Below are positions 17,230 to 24,079 of a DNA stretch of 64,000 bases, in pieces. Position 1 is the stretch's first letter. Each line of letters opens with the position of its first letter. The position numbers and the translations under genes were made by a program. This DNA comes from SZUA-309 sp965232595 (GTDB lineage Bacteria; Pseudomonadota; Gammaproteobacteria; Pseudomonadales; Azotimanducaceae). The DNA lies in NCBI GenBank assembly GCA_965232595.1, contig OZ246983.1, forward strand, positions 2,480,001 through 2,544,000, given 5' to 3'. The notes under the pieces are model-generated. The model saw nothing but the letters and a program-made list of their open reading frames with translations, was not told the origin of the DNA and ran no database searches.

Positions 17230-17315
17230 CCGCCGGAATCGTTGGAACCAGTCGACGTCAGGGCGTTGAATTTACCCGCAGGTAGAGTGTGGGCCGGTCG
17301 ACTGCAGGAACGGTA

Positions 17316-17636
17316 TCAAGGGCGCCCAAGCAGAATTGCGATCGCCTCATCGGCCTGCAGAACCGCCGACTCCTCCGGGAGCAGCGCGACGAAATCCCCT
17401 GGGCCGAGCGTCGCCACGGTTGGATCAGCCTCTGCTTCGGACTGCACGTGCAGGCTGCCGCTGCCCTCGAGCACGTAGAGGAACCGTTCCGGGCCGGGCT
17501 GGAGGTCCAACGATCCTGCCGCCCCCAGCCGATGCATATCCAGGTTGAGTCGCTCGTGCCCGGTCATCTGGGAAAGCGGCAGGGTTTCAGCCGTCAGCTC
17601 CGCGGTGCGCACCAGATGGTCTTTCGACTCAGGCAT
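17316..17636 (-). CDS. cupin-domain protein
   Basis: This 106-residue protein is a single cupin barrel: GSLDLQPGPERFLYVLEGSGSL corresponds to cupin motif 1 and LGPGDFVALLPEE to motif 2. The classical His metal ligands of motif 1 are largely absent, so enzymatic activity is doubtful and a binding role is possible. Its ATG overlaps the end of the upstream SDR gene by eight bases and has no good ribosome-binding site of its own, so translational coupling is likely. It is the last gene of a four-gene operon. The start is the first Met after the overlap; sequence upstream is out-of-frame SDR. Confidence 0.78.
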   Translation of the reverse strand: MPESKDHLVRTAELTAETLPLSQMTGHERLNLDMHRLGAAGSLDLQPGPERFLYVLEGSGSLHVQSEAEADPTVATLGPGDFVALLPEESAVLQADEAIAILLGRP

Positions 17637-18516
17637 CTTGGCGGGCTGCGACGGTGGGCTGCCAGTCGGTCTCGACGCCACAGAACTCGCTGGACCAGGT
17701 CCAGAGCTTCTGGCGTGCGGCTGCGTCCTGGGCGCTGGGGTGGGTCTGGGCGAGCTTCTGGTGCTCGTCGTAGTAGCCACCGGTTGCGCCGGCCAGCGCA
17801 GGTTCCCGGGCGAGGTAGAGCGAGGTGGCCGCGCCTCTTGCCTCGCTGAGGACAAAGGGAGAGATCAGCTTCATGCCGAACCGGAGCAGGGCGTTGGTAT
17901 CACCGGTGATGTTGGTGCCAACCAGCCCGGGGTGCAGGCAGTTGGCGGTGATCCCGGTGCCGTGCAGCAGCTCCGCCTGAGACAGGGTGGCCATCACGTT
18001 GCCGAGCTTCGATCGGGCGTACGCACCCATGCCGCTGAACCCTTTGCCCGTCTCCGCTGCCAGGCCGTCGGTGTCCAGCTCCCCACGCAGGTGCACGGTA
18101 GAAGCCACGGTGACGATCCGACTCTTGCTGCCGGCGACCAGGGAATCCAGCAGCAGCCGGGTGAGGAGCCAGGGGCCCAGGTAGTTGGCGGCAAAGGTGA
18201 GCTCCAGCCCGTCCATGGACTTCTGAAAGCGGGTGGTCATGGTGCCGGCGTTGTTGATGAGCAGATCGAGATGATCGTGTCGGGAGCGGAACTCAGCCAC
18301 CGCGCGGCGGACCGAGGCCAGGCTCGACAGATCGCAGGCCAGGGTCTCGATGTTCGGGTTGCCGGTCTCCTGCTTGAGCGTATCGGCCAGCTGCCGGGCC
18401 CGCATCTCGTCCCGACAGGCCATCACCAGATGCATGCCGTCGGCCGCCAGCGCCCGGGCGGTCTCTCGGCCGATGCCGCTGGTGGTGCCGGTGATCAGGC
18501 ATAACGCCTCGCTCAT
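17629..18516 (-). CDS. short-chain dehydrogenase, retinol-dehydrogenase-like
   Basis: The 295-residue protein has a Rossmann nucleotide loop TGTTSGIG, the NNAG motif, the catalytic Tyr-Lys pair in YARSK, and HPGLVGTNI after the active site. The pattern RETARALAADG with CDLSSLASVR is typical of the retinol-dehydrogenase/WW-oxidoreductase-like group of classical SDRs, which prefer NADP(H). Substrate is unknown; lipid aldehydes or alcohols would fit the lipid-related surroundings. Its ATG overlaps the stop of the small membrane protein upstream by four bases and its end overlaps the cupin gene. Confidence 0.9.
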   Translation of the reverse strand: MSEALCLITGTTSGIGRETARALAADGMHLVMACRDEMRARQLADTLKQETGNPNIETLACDLSSLASVRRAVAEFRSRHDHLDLLINNAGTMTTRFQKSMDGLELTFAANYLGPWLLTRLLLDSLVAGSKSRIVTVASTVHLRGELDTDGLAAETGKGFSGMGAYARSKLGNVMATLSQAELLHGTGITANCLHPGLVGTNITGDTNALLRFGMKLISPFVLSEARGAATSLYLAREPALAGATGGYYDEHQKLAQTHPSAQDAAARQKLWTWSSEFCGVETDWQPTVAARQDA

Positions 18517-18863
18517 GAGTCTCTCCGTTTCTGCCAGCGTTCTTCGTGAGTATCGCGGATGTGCCGGCGGAACCTGCCGAGCAGGATCCAGGCAAAGGTG
18601 AGGATCGCAATCAGGGTAATGACTGGCCAGGCGATCCGGTCGATCCAGTCGCCGTTAGTGAGATCGAGGTGGATCACACCGAGTACGGCCACCGCCAGGG
18701 CGACCGCCGCCAGGTTCTGCACCAGCGCCCAGGCACCGAGCGCCATCAGCAGCGGCAACCCGAGCCGCTGCACGGCGCCCGCAGCGCCAGGATCGTACAG
18801 CGCCAGGCAGACCAGCAGCACGGCCAGGCCGAGCAGCCGCTGCACGGGACGGTCCAGGTTCAC
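18513..18863 (-). CDS. small integral membrane protein
   Basis: I do not recognise this 116-residue protein. It contains about four hydrophobic segments (LLGLAVLLVCLALY, LPLLMALGAWALV, LAAVALAVAVLGVI, AWPVITLIAILTFAWILL) and a basic cytoplasmic tail rich in Arg and His. It is embedded in an operon with overlaps of four bases on both sides, between two short-chain dehydrogenases, so it may anchor or support that pathway in the membrane. No function is claimed. Confidence 0.72.
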   Translation of the reverse strand: MNLDRPVQRLLGLAVLLVCLALYDPGAAGAVQRLGLPLLMALGAWALVQNLAAVALAVAVLGVIHLDLTNGDWIDRIAWPVITLIAILTFAWILLGRFRRHIRDTHEERWQKRRDS

Positions 18864-19636
18864 GTCAGGATATCCAGGCCGCCGCCGTCCACCCGGATGT
18901 TCTGGCCGTGGATGCCGTCCGCCAGGGGGCTAGCCAGAAAGACCACCAGCGCCGCCACCTCTTCCCGGGTGACGATGCGGCGGATCGGGATGTCTTTGGC
19001 GACGTGCGCCTCCACTTCCTCCCAGGTGTCGCCCCAGCCGTTCCGCTCGGCCTGGGCCATGTAGGCAGCCTGCACTTCGGGCGTCAGGATCATGCCGGGT
19101 GAGACCAGGTTGACCCGGATGTTGGTGCCGGCCACCTCTTTCGCCAGGCTGACGGACAGGGTCGCCAGTGCGCCCTTCGCGGCGTAGTACTGGGGGTTGC
19201 GAGCGTTCGGACGGGTGGAGCCGACGGTGCCCAGGTTGATGATGCGGGCCCGTTCGGCCTCGCGCATCGCCGGCAGGCAGTAGTTGATGAGCCGGGTCGC
19301 CGACAGCACGTTCAGCTGATACGCGGCGATCCAGTCGTCGCTGTCGGAGCTCACCCAGCGACCGCGCTCGGCGGCGCCGTAGTTGTTCACCAGCACATCG
19401 GGGCAACGCCCTTGCAGAGCGCCGATCAGCTCCGCACTGCCTGCCTCGCTGCGGATGTCACCGGTAACCGGCGTGCCGCCGCCGATTTCCGCCACTGCAG
19501 CCTCGGCCTGGCCGGGTTCCAGCCCGTGCACCCAGACGTCAGCCCCTTCGTCGAGGAAGGCCCTGGCCATGATCAGGCCCGTGCCACGATAGCTGCCGGT
19601 GATCAGCACCGAGCTGCCGCTGAGTCCCAGGTCCAT
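18860..19636 (-). CDS. short-chain dehydrogenase/reductase
   Basis: This 258-residue classical SDR is the first gene of the operon. It shows TGSYRGTG in the cofactor loop, a catalytic YYAAK, and NLVSPGMI downstream. The usual NNAG reads NNYG, a small deviation at the strand next to the active site; the catalytic Asn-Tyr-Lys set otherwise looks complete. The C-terminal VDGGG is typical of FabG-like enzymes. It is divergent from a TSUP exporter with a 47-base shared promoter region containing a perfect palindrome. Substrate cannot be inferred. Confidence 0.9.
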   Translation of the reverse strand: MDLGLSGSSVLITGSYRGTGLIMARAFLDEGADVWVHGLEPGQAEAAVAEIGGGTPVTGDIRSEAGSAELIGALQGRCPDVLVNNYGAAERGRWVSSDSDDWIAAYQLNVLSATRLINYCLPAMREAERARIINLGTVGSTRPNARNPQYYAAKGALATLSVSLAKEVAGTNIRVNLVSPGMILTPEVQAAYMAQAERNGWGDTWEEVEAHVAKDIPIRRIVTREEVAALVVFLASPLADGIHGQNIRVDGGGLDILT

Positions 19637-19663
19637 ATTCGCTTCCGGTCTAAAAAGCCAGCA

Positions 19664-19677
19664 GGCAGTATACTGCC
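19664..19677. promoter_or_regulatory. perfect palindrome in divergent promoter
   Basis: GGCAGTATACTGCC is a perfect 14-base palindrome in the 47 bases between two divergent starts. Its centre contains TATACT on both strands, a good -10 hexamer, so a repressor bound here would block both directions. With that -10 the plus-strand transcript would be nearly leaderless, which fits the lack of a ribosome-binding site before the TSUP gene. Confidence 0.5.
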
Positions 19678-19683
19678 GCGCCC

Positions 19684-20445
19684 ATGAGTAGCGCAGGCTG
19701 GTTGATCTTCCTCGGAGCGGTGTTCGCGGGCAGCTACGTGCAGTCCGTATCAGGCTTCGCCATGGGCCTGATCGTGATCGCCGTGGTGGGCGCCAGCGGC
19801 ATCATCAGCCTGCCGGTGCTGACGGCAGCGGCGAGCCTGATCACCGTGGTCAACGTGGTGGTCGCGCTGAAAGGCCACACCCAGCACATTGACCGGCGCA
19901 TCTTCCTCTGGCTCGCGGCAGGGCAGCTGCCGGCCATTGGCGTCGGGGTCTGGATCCTCACCTGGCTCGATCGGGACGCGCAGAACGTGCTGGAGCTGCT
20001 GCTCGGCCTCTTCATCACGCTGGGCAGCCTGTCCATGATGCTGAAGCCCAGGCCGCTGACCGCGCCATCGCCGAACTGGGCCTGCTTCAGCGCCGGGCTG
20101 GCCGGCGGGGTGGTGGGCGGCATGTTCTCCGCCTCGGGCCCGATCATGGGCTGGTTCAACTATCGCCAGCCCCTGCCGCTGGCGATCATCCGGGCAACTC
20201 TGCTCTGCTCCTTCGCGCTCACGACCACGACCCGGACCCTGGTGGTTGGCGTGCAGGGTGGGCTCACCGCGGAAGTCTTGTGGCTGTCGGCAGTCGCCGT
20301 GCCGCTGGTGGTGCTCGGTACCTGGCTCGGCCGGGAAATGCCGCCGCCGGTTTCGGAGGAGACCATCAAGCAAGGGGCGTTCGCGATCCTCTTGCTGATG
20401 GGCCTGTGGATCCTCGGCAATGCCGGCCTGGATGCCCTGTCCTAG
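19684..20445 (+). CDS. TSUP family (TauE/SafE) membrane transporter
   Basis: This 253-residue inner-membrane protein has about eight hydrophobic helices in two repeats, with the family hallmark GFAMGLIVIAVVGASG in the first and GLAGGVVGGMFSASGP in the second. TSUP proteins export sulfite, sulfoacetate or other organic acids. The substrate here is unknown; the divergent SDR/cupin operon gives no sulfur hint. The start ATG has no convincing ribosome-binding site. It converges with the GNAT gene, whose stop is only four bases away. Confidence 0.88.
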   Translation: MSSAGWLIFLGAVFAGSYVQSVSGFAMGLIVIAVVGASGIISLPVLTAAASLITVVNVVVALKGHTQHIDRRIFLWLAAGQLPAIGVGVWILTWLDRDAQNVLELLLGLFITLGSLSMMLKPRPLTAPSPNWACFSAGLAGGVVGGMFSASGPIMGWFNYRQPLPLAIIRATLLCSFALTTTTRTLVVGVQGGLTAEVLWLSAVAVPLVVLGTWLGREMPPPVSEETIKQGAFAILLLMGLWILGNAGLDALS

Positions 20446-20449
20446 CGCC

Positions 20450-20938
20450 TCAGAGAGGCCGCTCCAGCCAGATCACGTCCCAGTAGCGGTCGAACTTGCG
20501 GCCAACCTCCCGGTAGTGGGCGGCCTGCTCGAATCCGAAGGCGGCGTGCAGGGCCATTGACGGCTCGTTCGGTTGGGCGATGCCTGCGTAGGCGCGGTGC
20601 AGGTCCTGAGCTTCCAGGGCCGGCAGCAGCTGCTGATAGAGCGCCCGGCCGACGCCGCGACGGTGAGTGGCAGGCGCTACGTAAACGCTCACCTCCACAG
20701 ACGTCTGGTAAGCCGCTTTGGCCTTGAACGGCATGGAGCAGGCGTAACCGATCAGCTTGCCGTCCGCCTCCGCGATCCAGCACTGATACCGGCTGCCGTC
20801 GAACTGGTCGAACCACGGTTGGCGGTCGGCGACGCTGAAGGCGCCCACGTCGAAGGTGGCGTGGGATCCTTCCACGTAGTGGTTATAGATGTCCGTAATG
20901 CCTGCCAGGTCTCCCGCGGCAGCCGGTTTGATGTTCAT
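20450..20938 (-). CDS. GNAT acetyltransferase, phosphinothricin-acetyltransferase-like
   Basis: The 162-residue protein is a GNAT fold enzyme. It has the opening typical of the Pat/Bar subgroup (ITDIYNHYVEGSHATFD), the acetyl-CoA loop VAPATHRRGVGRALY, and LHAAFGFEQAAHYREVGRKFDRYWDV at the end. Members acetylate small amines such as methionine sulfoximine or phosphinothricin. A housekeeping detoxifying role is likely; true herbicide resistance is not implied. It is divergent from the acyltransferase gene, with about 60 bases between starts. Confidence 0.88.
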   Translation of the reverse strand: MNIKPAAAGDLAGITDIYNHYVEGSHATFDVGAFSVADRQPWFDQFDGSRYQCWIAEADGKLIGYACSMPFKAKAAYQTSVEVSVYVAPATHRRGVGRALYQQLLPALEAQDLHRAYAGIAQPNEPSMALHAAFGFEQAAHYREVGRKFDRYWDVIWLERPL

Positions 20939-20999
20939 GCCCGTTTGCGGAGCTCATCTGGCGCTTGTTTTCTCCAAAATTGCCGCTAACGTGCCCCGC

Positions 21000-22169
21000 A
21001 TGCAAGATTTCGATGCCATTCGGCCCTATCGGGACGACGAGGTGCCGACGGTGGTCGGGCGCTGGCGCAGCGATCCACGGATAATCGACAGTGCAGCCCG
21101 GCTGGTGACCCCCGGCCTGGCGCGGCTGGCACCCTGGCTGGCCCATGGGCTGACCCGGGCGGTGATCGGCTGGAAGTCGCGCGGCTTTGCCAGCATCGAG
21201 GATTTTCAGCTCTTTCTCTCCCACTACTTTGCCGAGCTGCTCAAAGACACGGTGTCCGGATTCACCGTCAGCGGTCTGGACCAGCTGGATCCGAACGGCG
21301 CCTACCTCTACATCTCCAACCACCGCGACATCGTCATGGATACCGGGTTGGTTAACTACAGCGTGCACAAGGCGGGCTTCGACACCCCTGAGGCGGCGGT
21401 GGGAGACAACCTGTTCACCGACCCGCTGGCCACGGATCTGATGCGGCTCAACAAGAGCTTCGTCATCGAGCGCAGCGTCGAAGGCAAGCGCGCCATCTAC
21501 CGGGCCCTGACCCGCACCTCCAACTACATCCGGCACACCCTGGAATCCGAGCACTCGGTCTGGATAGCGCAGCGCGAAGGTCGGGCCAAGGACGGCTTCG
21601 ATCGAACGGAACCGGCGCTGCTGAAGATGCTGGCGCTGGCGTGGCGGAAAGACGCGGACACCTTCGGCGCGTTGCTGGAGAAGTTCGCTCTGGTGCCCGT
21701 TTCCATCTCTTACGAGCTCGACCCCTGTGCCGGGCGCAAGGCGCACGAGCTGGCTGTGATTGAGCGGGAGGGCAGCTACGAAAAAGGCGAGAACGAGGAC
21801 CTGACCAGCATCATCGAAGGCATGACGGGCTTCAAAGGCCGGGTGCACGTGCACTACTCGGCGCCGCTGGCGGGCGACTTCGAGACGGCGGAAGATCTGG
21901 CCGCGGCGTTGGATCGGGCCGTGGTGGGTGGCCTCAAGGTCTACCCGACCCAGGCCGAAGCGGCGCGCCGGCTCGGCTTCGAAAACGTGCCCGATGCCGG
22001 GCCCTGGCTGCCTGAGGTGCAGGCGGCCTTCGAGGCGCAACTGAGCAGCGCGCCGGCCCAGGATCAGCCGTTCCTGCTGGCCGGCTACGGCAACCTCGTC
22101 CGCAACCGAACGGAGCTCGGCATCGAGGCCGCGGCCCGCACAGGCGGCGCCGAAACCACCATTCTTTGA
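21000..22169 (+). CDS. PlsC-like phospholipid acyltransferase
   Basis: The 389-residue protein has a glycerolipid acyltransferase core. YISNHRDIVMD stands in the place of the catalytic NHxxxxD motif, with Asp one residue later than in classical PlsC, and a later segment FVIERSVEGKRAIY resembles block II/III. It lacks clear transmembrane helices. I infer a 1-acyl-glycerol-3-phosphate-type acyltransferase or a related lipid acyltransferase; substrate is uncertain. I chose the ATG at which recognisable sequence starts (MQDFDAIRPY); an upstream extension would run into the GNAT gene. The stop codon lies in a tandem repeat. Confidence 0.82.
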   Translation: MQDFDAIRPYRDDEVPTVVGRWRSDPRIIDSAARLVTPGLARLAPWLAHGLTRAVIGWKSRGFASIEDFQLFLSHYFAELLKDTVSGFTVSGLDQLDPNGAYLYISNHRDIVMDTGLVNYSVHKAGFDTPEAAVGDNLFTDPLATDLMRLNKSFVIERSVEGKRAIYRALTRTSNYIRHTLESEHSVWIAQREGRAKDGFDRTEPALLKMLALAWRKDADTFGALLEKFALVPVSISYELDPCAGRKAHELAVIEREGSYEKGENEDLTSIIEGMTGFKGRVHVHYSAPLAGDFETAEDLAAALDRAVVGGLKVYPTQAEAARRLGFENVPDAGPWLPEVQAAFEAQLSSAPAQDQPFLLAGYGNLVRNRTELGIEAAARTGGAETTIL

Positions 22170-22217
22170 GCTCGCGGCGCTCTCTAAGCTCGCGGCGCTC
22201 TTTGAGCTCGCGGCGCT
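22164..22217 (+). repeat. 18-bp tandem repeat carrying the stop codon
   Basis: Three 18-base units of the form CTT TGA GCT CGC GGC GCT follow each other in the reading frame of the acyltransferase, the middle unit having CTC TAA. Each unit therefore renews an in-frame stop (TGA, TAA, TGA). The array ends at the stop of the convergent kinase gene. Confidence 0.9.
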
Positions 22218-22220
22218 GGC

Positions 22221-23198
22221 TCAGCCCAGGTACGCGAGCGGCGGTTCCTGCAGGGCTGCCTGTTGCTCCCTGAGCTCCAGCACGTGCTGGGACCAGTAGC
22301 GCTCGCTGTCGAACCAGGGAAAAGCGATCGGGAAGGCTGGATCTGACCAGCGCCGGGCGATCCAGGCGGCGTGATGCATGATCCGCAGCGTGCGCAGCGG
22401 CTCGATCAGATCGATGGTGGCCAGGTTCAGCTCGTGGAACGGCAGGTAGTCGTCCAGCAGCTTATTCAGCTGAGCCTGGCGCTCGTGGTGCTCGCCAGAG
22501 AGCAGCATCCACAGATCCTGAATCTCCGGCCCGGTCTGGCAATCGTCCAGGTCGACGAAGTGTGGCGTTTCGCCTCGCCAGAGCACGTTGCCCATATGGC
22601 AATCACCGTGAATCCGCTGCCCGGGCAGATCGGCAGGCAGGCGCCGGTCGATCTCGGCCAGCAGGTGCTCGGTCAGGCTCTCGTAGGCCGGCTCGATGTC
22701 CGGCGGTATCCACCGGTGTTCCAGCAGGTAGGCACGGCTCTGATGCCCCAGCCGTTCGGACGACAGGCGGATCCGATGCTCGAAGCTGCGGGTGCGGCCG
22801 ACCTCGTGCATGCGGGCCAGGGTTCTTGCCAGCACCGAGTAGGTGTCCGGGTCTTCCAGATTGGGTGGGTAGCCGCCCTGCCTCGGGAACACGGCGAAGC
22901 GGAATCCTTCGTGCTCGAACAGGGTTTCGCCGTCCCGGACGATGGGCGCCACCACCGGCAGCTCGTGCTCGACGAGCTCCAGGCTGAAGGCGTGCTCCTC
23001 GCGGATCGTTGCGTCGCTCCAGCGCTCCGGCCGGTAGAACTTGGCGACCACGAAGCCGCCATCGTTGAGCTCGATCTGATAGACCCGGTTTTCGAAGCTG
23101 TTCAGGGCCAGCAGGCCGCCGCTCGGCTCGAATCCGGCGCTCTCCAGCGCATCCAGGGTCAGGTCAGGCGACAGGCCATCGTAGGGGGTATCCGACAT
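22221..23198 (-). CDS. srkA: stress-response serine/threonine kinase SrkA/RdoA-like
   Basis: This 325-residue protein is an aminoglycoside-phosphotransferase-fold kinase of the SrkA (YihE/RdoA) group. It has FENRVYQIEL and VVAKFYRPERW in the N-lobe, the catalytic loop IHGDCHMGNVLW, the metal-binding FVDLDDCQTGPE, and a C-terminal FPWFDSERYWSQH. In E. coli SrkA is linked to Cpx envelope stress and counters toxin-linked death. It is downstream of comF on the same strand with 22 bases between. Confidence 0.93.
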   Translation of the reverse strand: MSDTPYDGLSPDLTLDALESAGFEPSGGLLALNSFENRVYQIELNDGGFVVAKFYRPERWSDATIREEHAFSLELVEHELPVVAPIVRDGETLFEHEGFRFAVFPRQGGYPPNLEDPDTYSVLARTLARMHEVGRTRSFEHRIRLSSERLGHQSRAYLLEHRWIPPDIEPAYESLTEHLLAEIDRRLPADLPGQRIHGDCHMGNVLWRGETPHFVDLDDCQTGPEIQDLWMLLSGEHHERQAQLNKLLDDYLPFHELNLATIDLIEPLRTLRIMHHAAWIARRWSDPAFPIAFPWFDSERYWSQHVLELREQQAALQEPPLAYLG

Positions 23199-23220
23199 GG
23201 GTGCGGAGTGTAGCAGCGCA

Positions 23221-23886
23221 TCAGCCCGGGTGCGGCGCCGAGGTGGCAGCCCACAGCTGCACGTCGACGGCGCCGGCCTTTGTCAGCGCCTCAGCGAGTG
23301 CCGCCGCGGTTGCGCCGGTGGTGACCACATCGTCGATGATGGCGACCCGTGAGCCCGCCGGCAACGAGGAAGCGACGAACGCGCCGGCGACCTCTGACCG
23401 ACGCTGGGTCTGATCGAACGCCGCCAGTATGGGCGTATGGCGGCGTCTGCTGGCGCTGCGCCAGGCCAGCGGCAGGCGCAACCTGCGCGCCACCGGCTGA
23501 GCAATGATTACGGCCTGGTTGTGGCCCCGGGCCCGCAGCCGTCGCCGGGACAGCGGCACCGGCACCAGCAGGTTCGGCCGCTCGGCGGGAAACGGGAACG
23601 CTTCCTCGAGCGCTTCGGCCAGCAGGTTGCCGAGCATTCGCGCTGAAACCAGGCCCGCTTCGTGCTTCGAGTCCAGCACCCAGCGTTTGGCTGCCCCCTC
23701 GTACGCGAGCGGTGCAAACACACGGCTGATGCCGGGCGGCGGGGTAGCCAGCTCCGGGCTCGGTTGCCAGGGCAGGGAGGCCAGGCACCAGCGGCACAGC
23801 TGTCGGACGCCATCGCCCTCTTTCACAGCCTGTCGACAGAGCAGGCAGTAGTTTCCGAGCAGCAGGTGCCATAGCGGATGAAACAT
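23221..23886 (-). CDS. comF: ComF family phosphoribosyltransferase-like protein
   Basis: The 221-residue protein starts with a zinc-finger-like segment with paired cysteines (CLLC, CRWC). It continues into a type I phosphoribosyltransferase fold with the 13-residue PRPP motif VAIIDDVVTTGAT and the ComF block PVPLSRRRLRARGHNQA. ComF (GntX) proteins are needed for DNA uptake in several bacteria and may help load single-stranded DNA; the biochemical role is not settled. Its start is divergent from the long acyl-CoA dehydrogenase pair with 193 bases between. Confidence 0.92.
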   Translation of the reverse strand: MFHPLWHLLLGNYCLLCRQAVKEGDGVRQLCRWCLASLPWQPSPELATPPPGISRVFAPLAYEGAAKRWVLDSKHEAGLVSARMLGNLLAEALEEAFPFPAERPNLLVPVPLSRRRLRARGHNQAVIIAQPVARRLRLPLAWRSASRRRHTPILAAFDQTQRRSEVAGAFVASSLPAGSRVAIIDDVVTTGATAAALAEALTKAGAVDVQLWAATSAPHPG

Positions 23887-23967
23887 GCCATCCAGACTGG
23901 GCTCCCGGGCAGTTTCCCGGAAGCGGATTCTGGCCCTGTGGCGAGGCAGTAAATCCCTTAAAAAATC

Positions 23968-24012
23968 ACCCCAAAAGGGGTTTTGACACCCGTTCGACGG
24001 GCAAAGTAAGGT
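23968..24012 (+). promoter_or_regulatory. candidate promoter with palindromic operator
   Basis: TTGACA at 23983 and a weak TAAGGT at 24007 are 18 bases apart upstream of the acyl-CoA dehydrogenase pair. The spacer begins with CCCGTTCGACGGG, a palindrome with five-base arms. Just before lies a small hairpin ACCCC-AAAA-GGGGT followed by T. The -35 is perfect, the -10 poor; a regulator binding the spacer is inferred. Confidence 0.42.
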
Positions 24013-24079
24013 TCCCGCCCCGCAAACGGCTTATGCCCTGTCGGACCAGCTGGCCGGACAGGAAAAAGACAAGGTATCG

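Noticed and set aside
22371..23213. Open frame opposite srkA
   Set aside because: Antisense shadow of a well-supported kinase in high-GC DNA.
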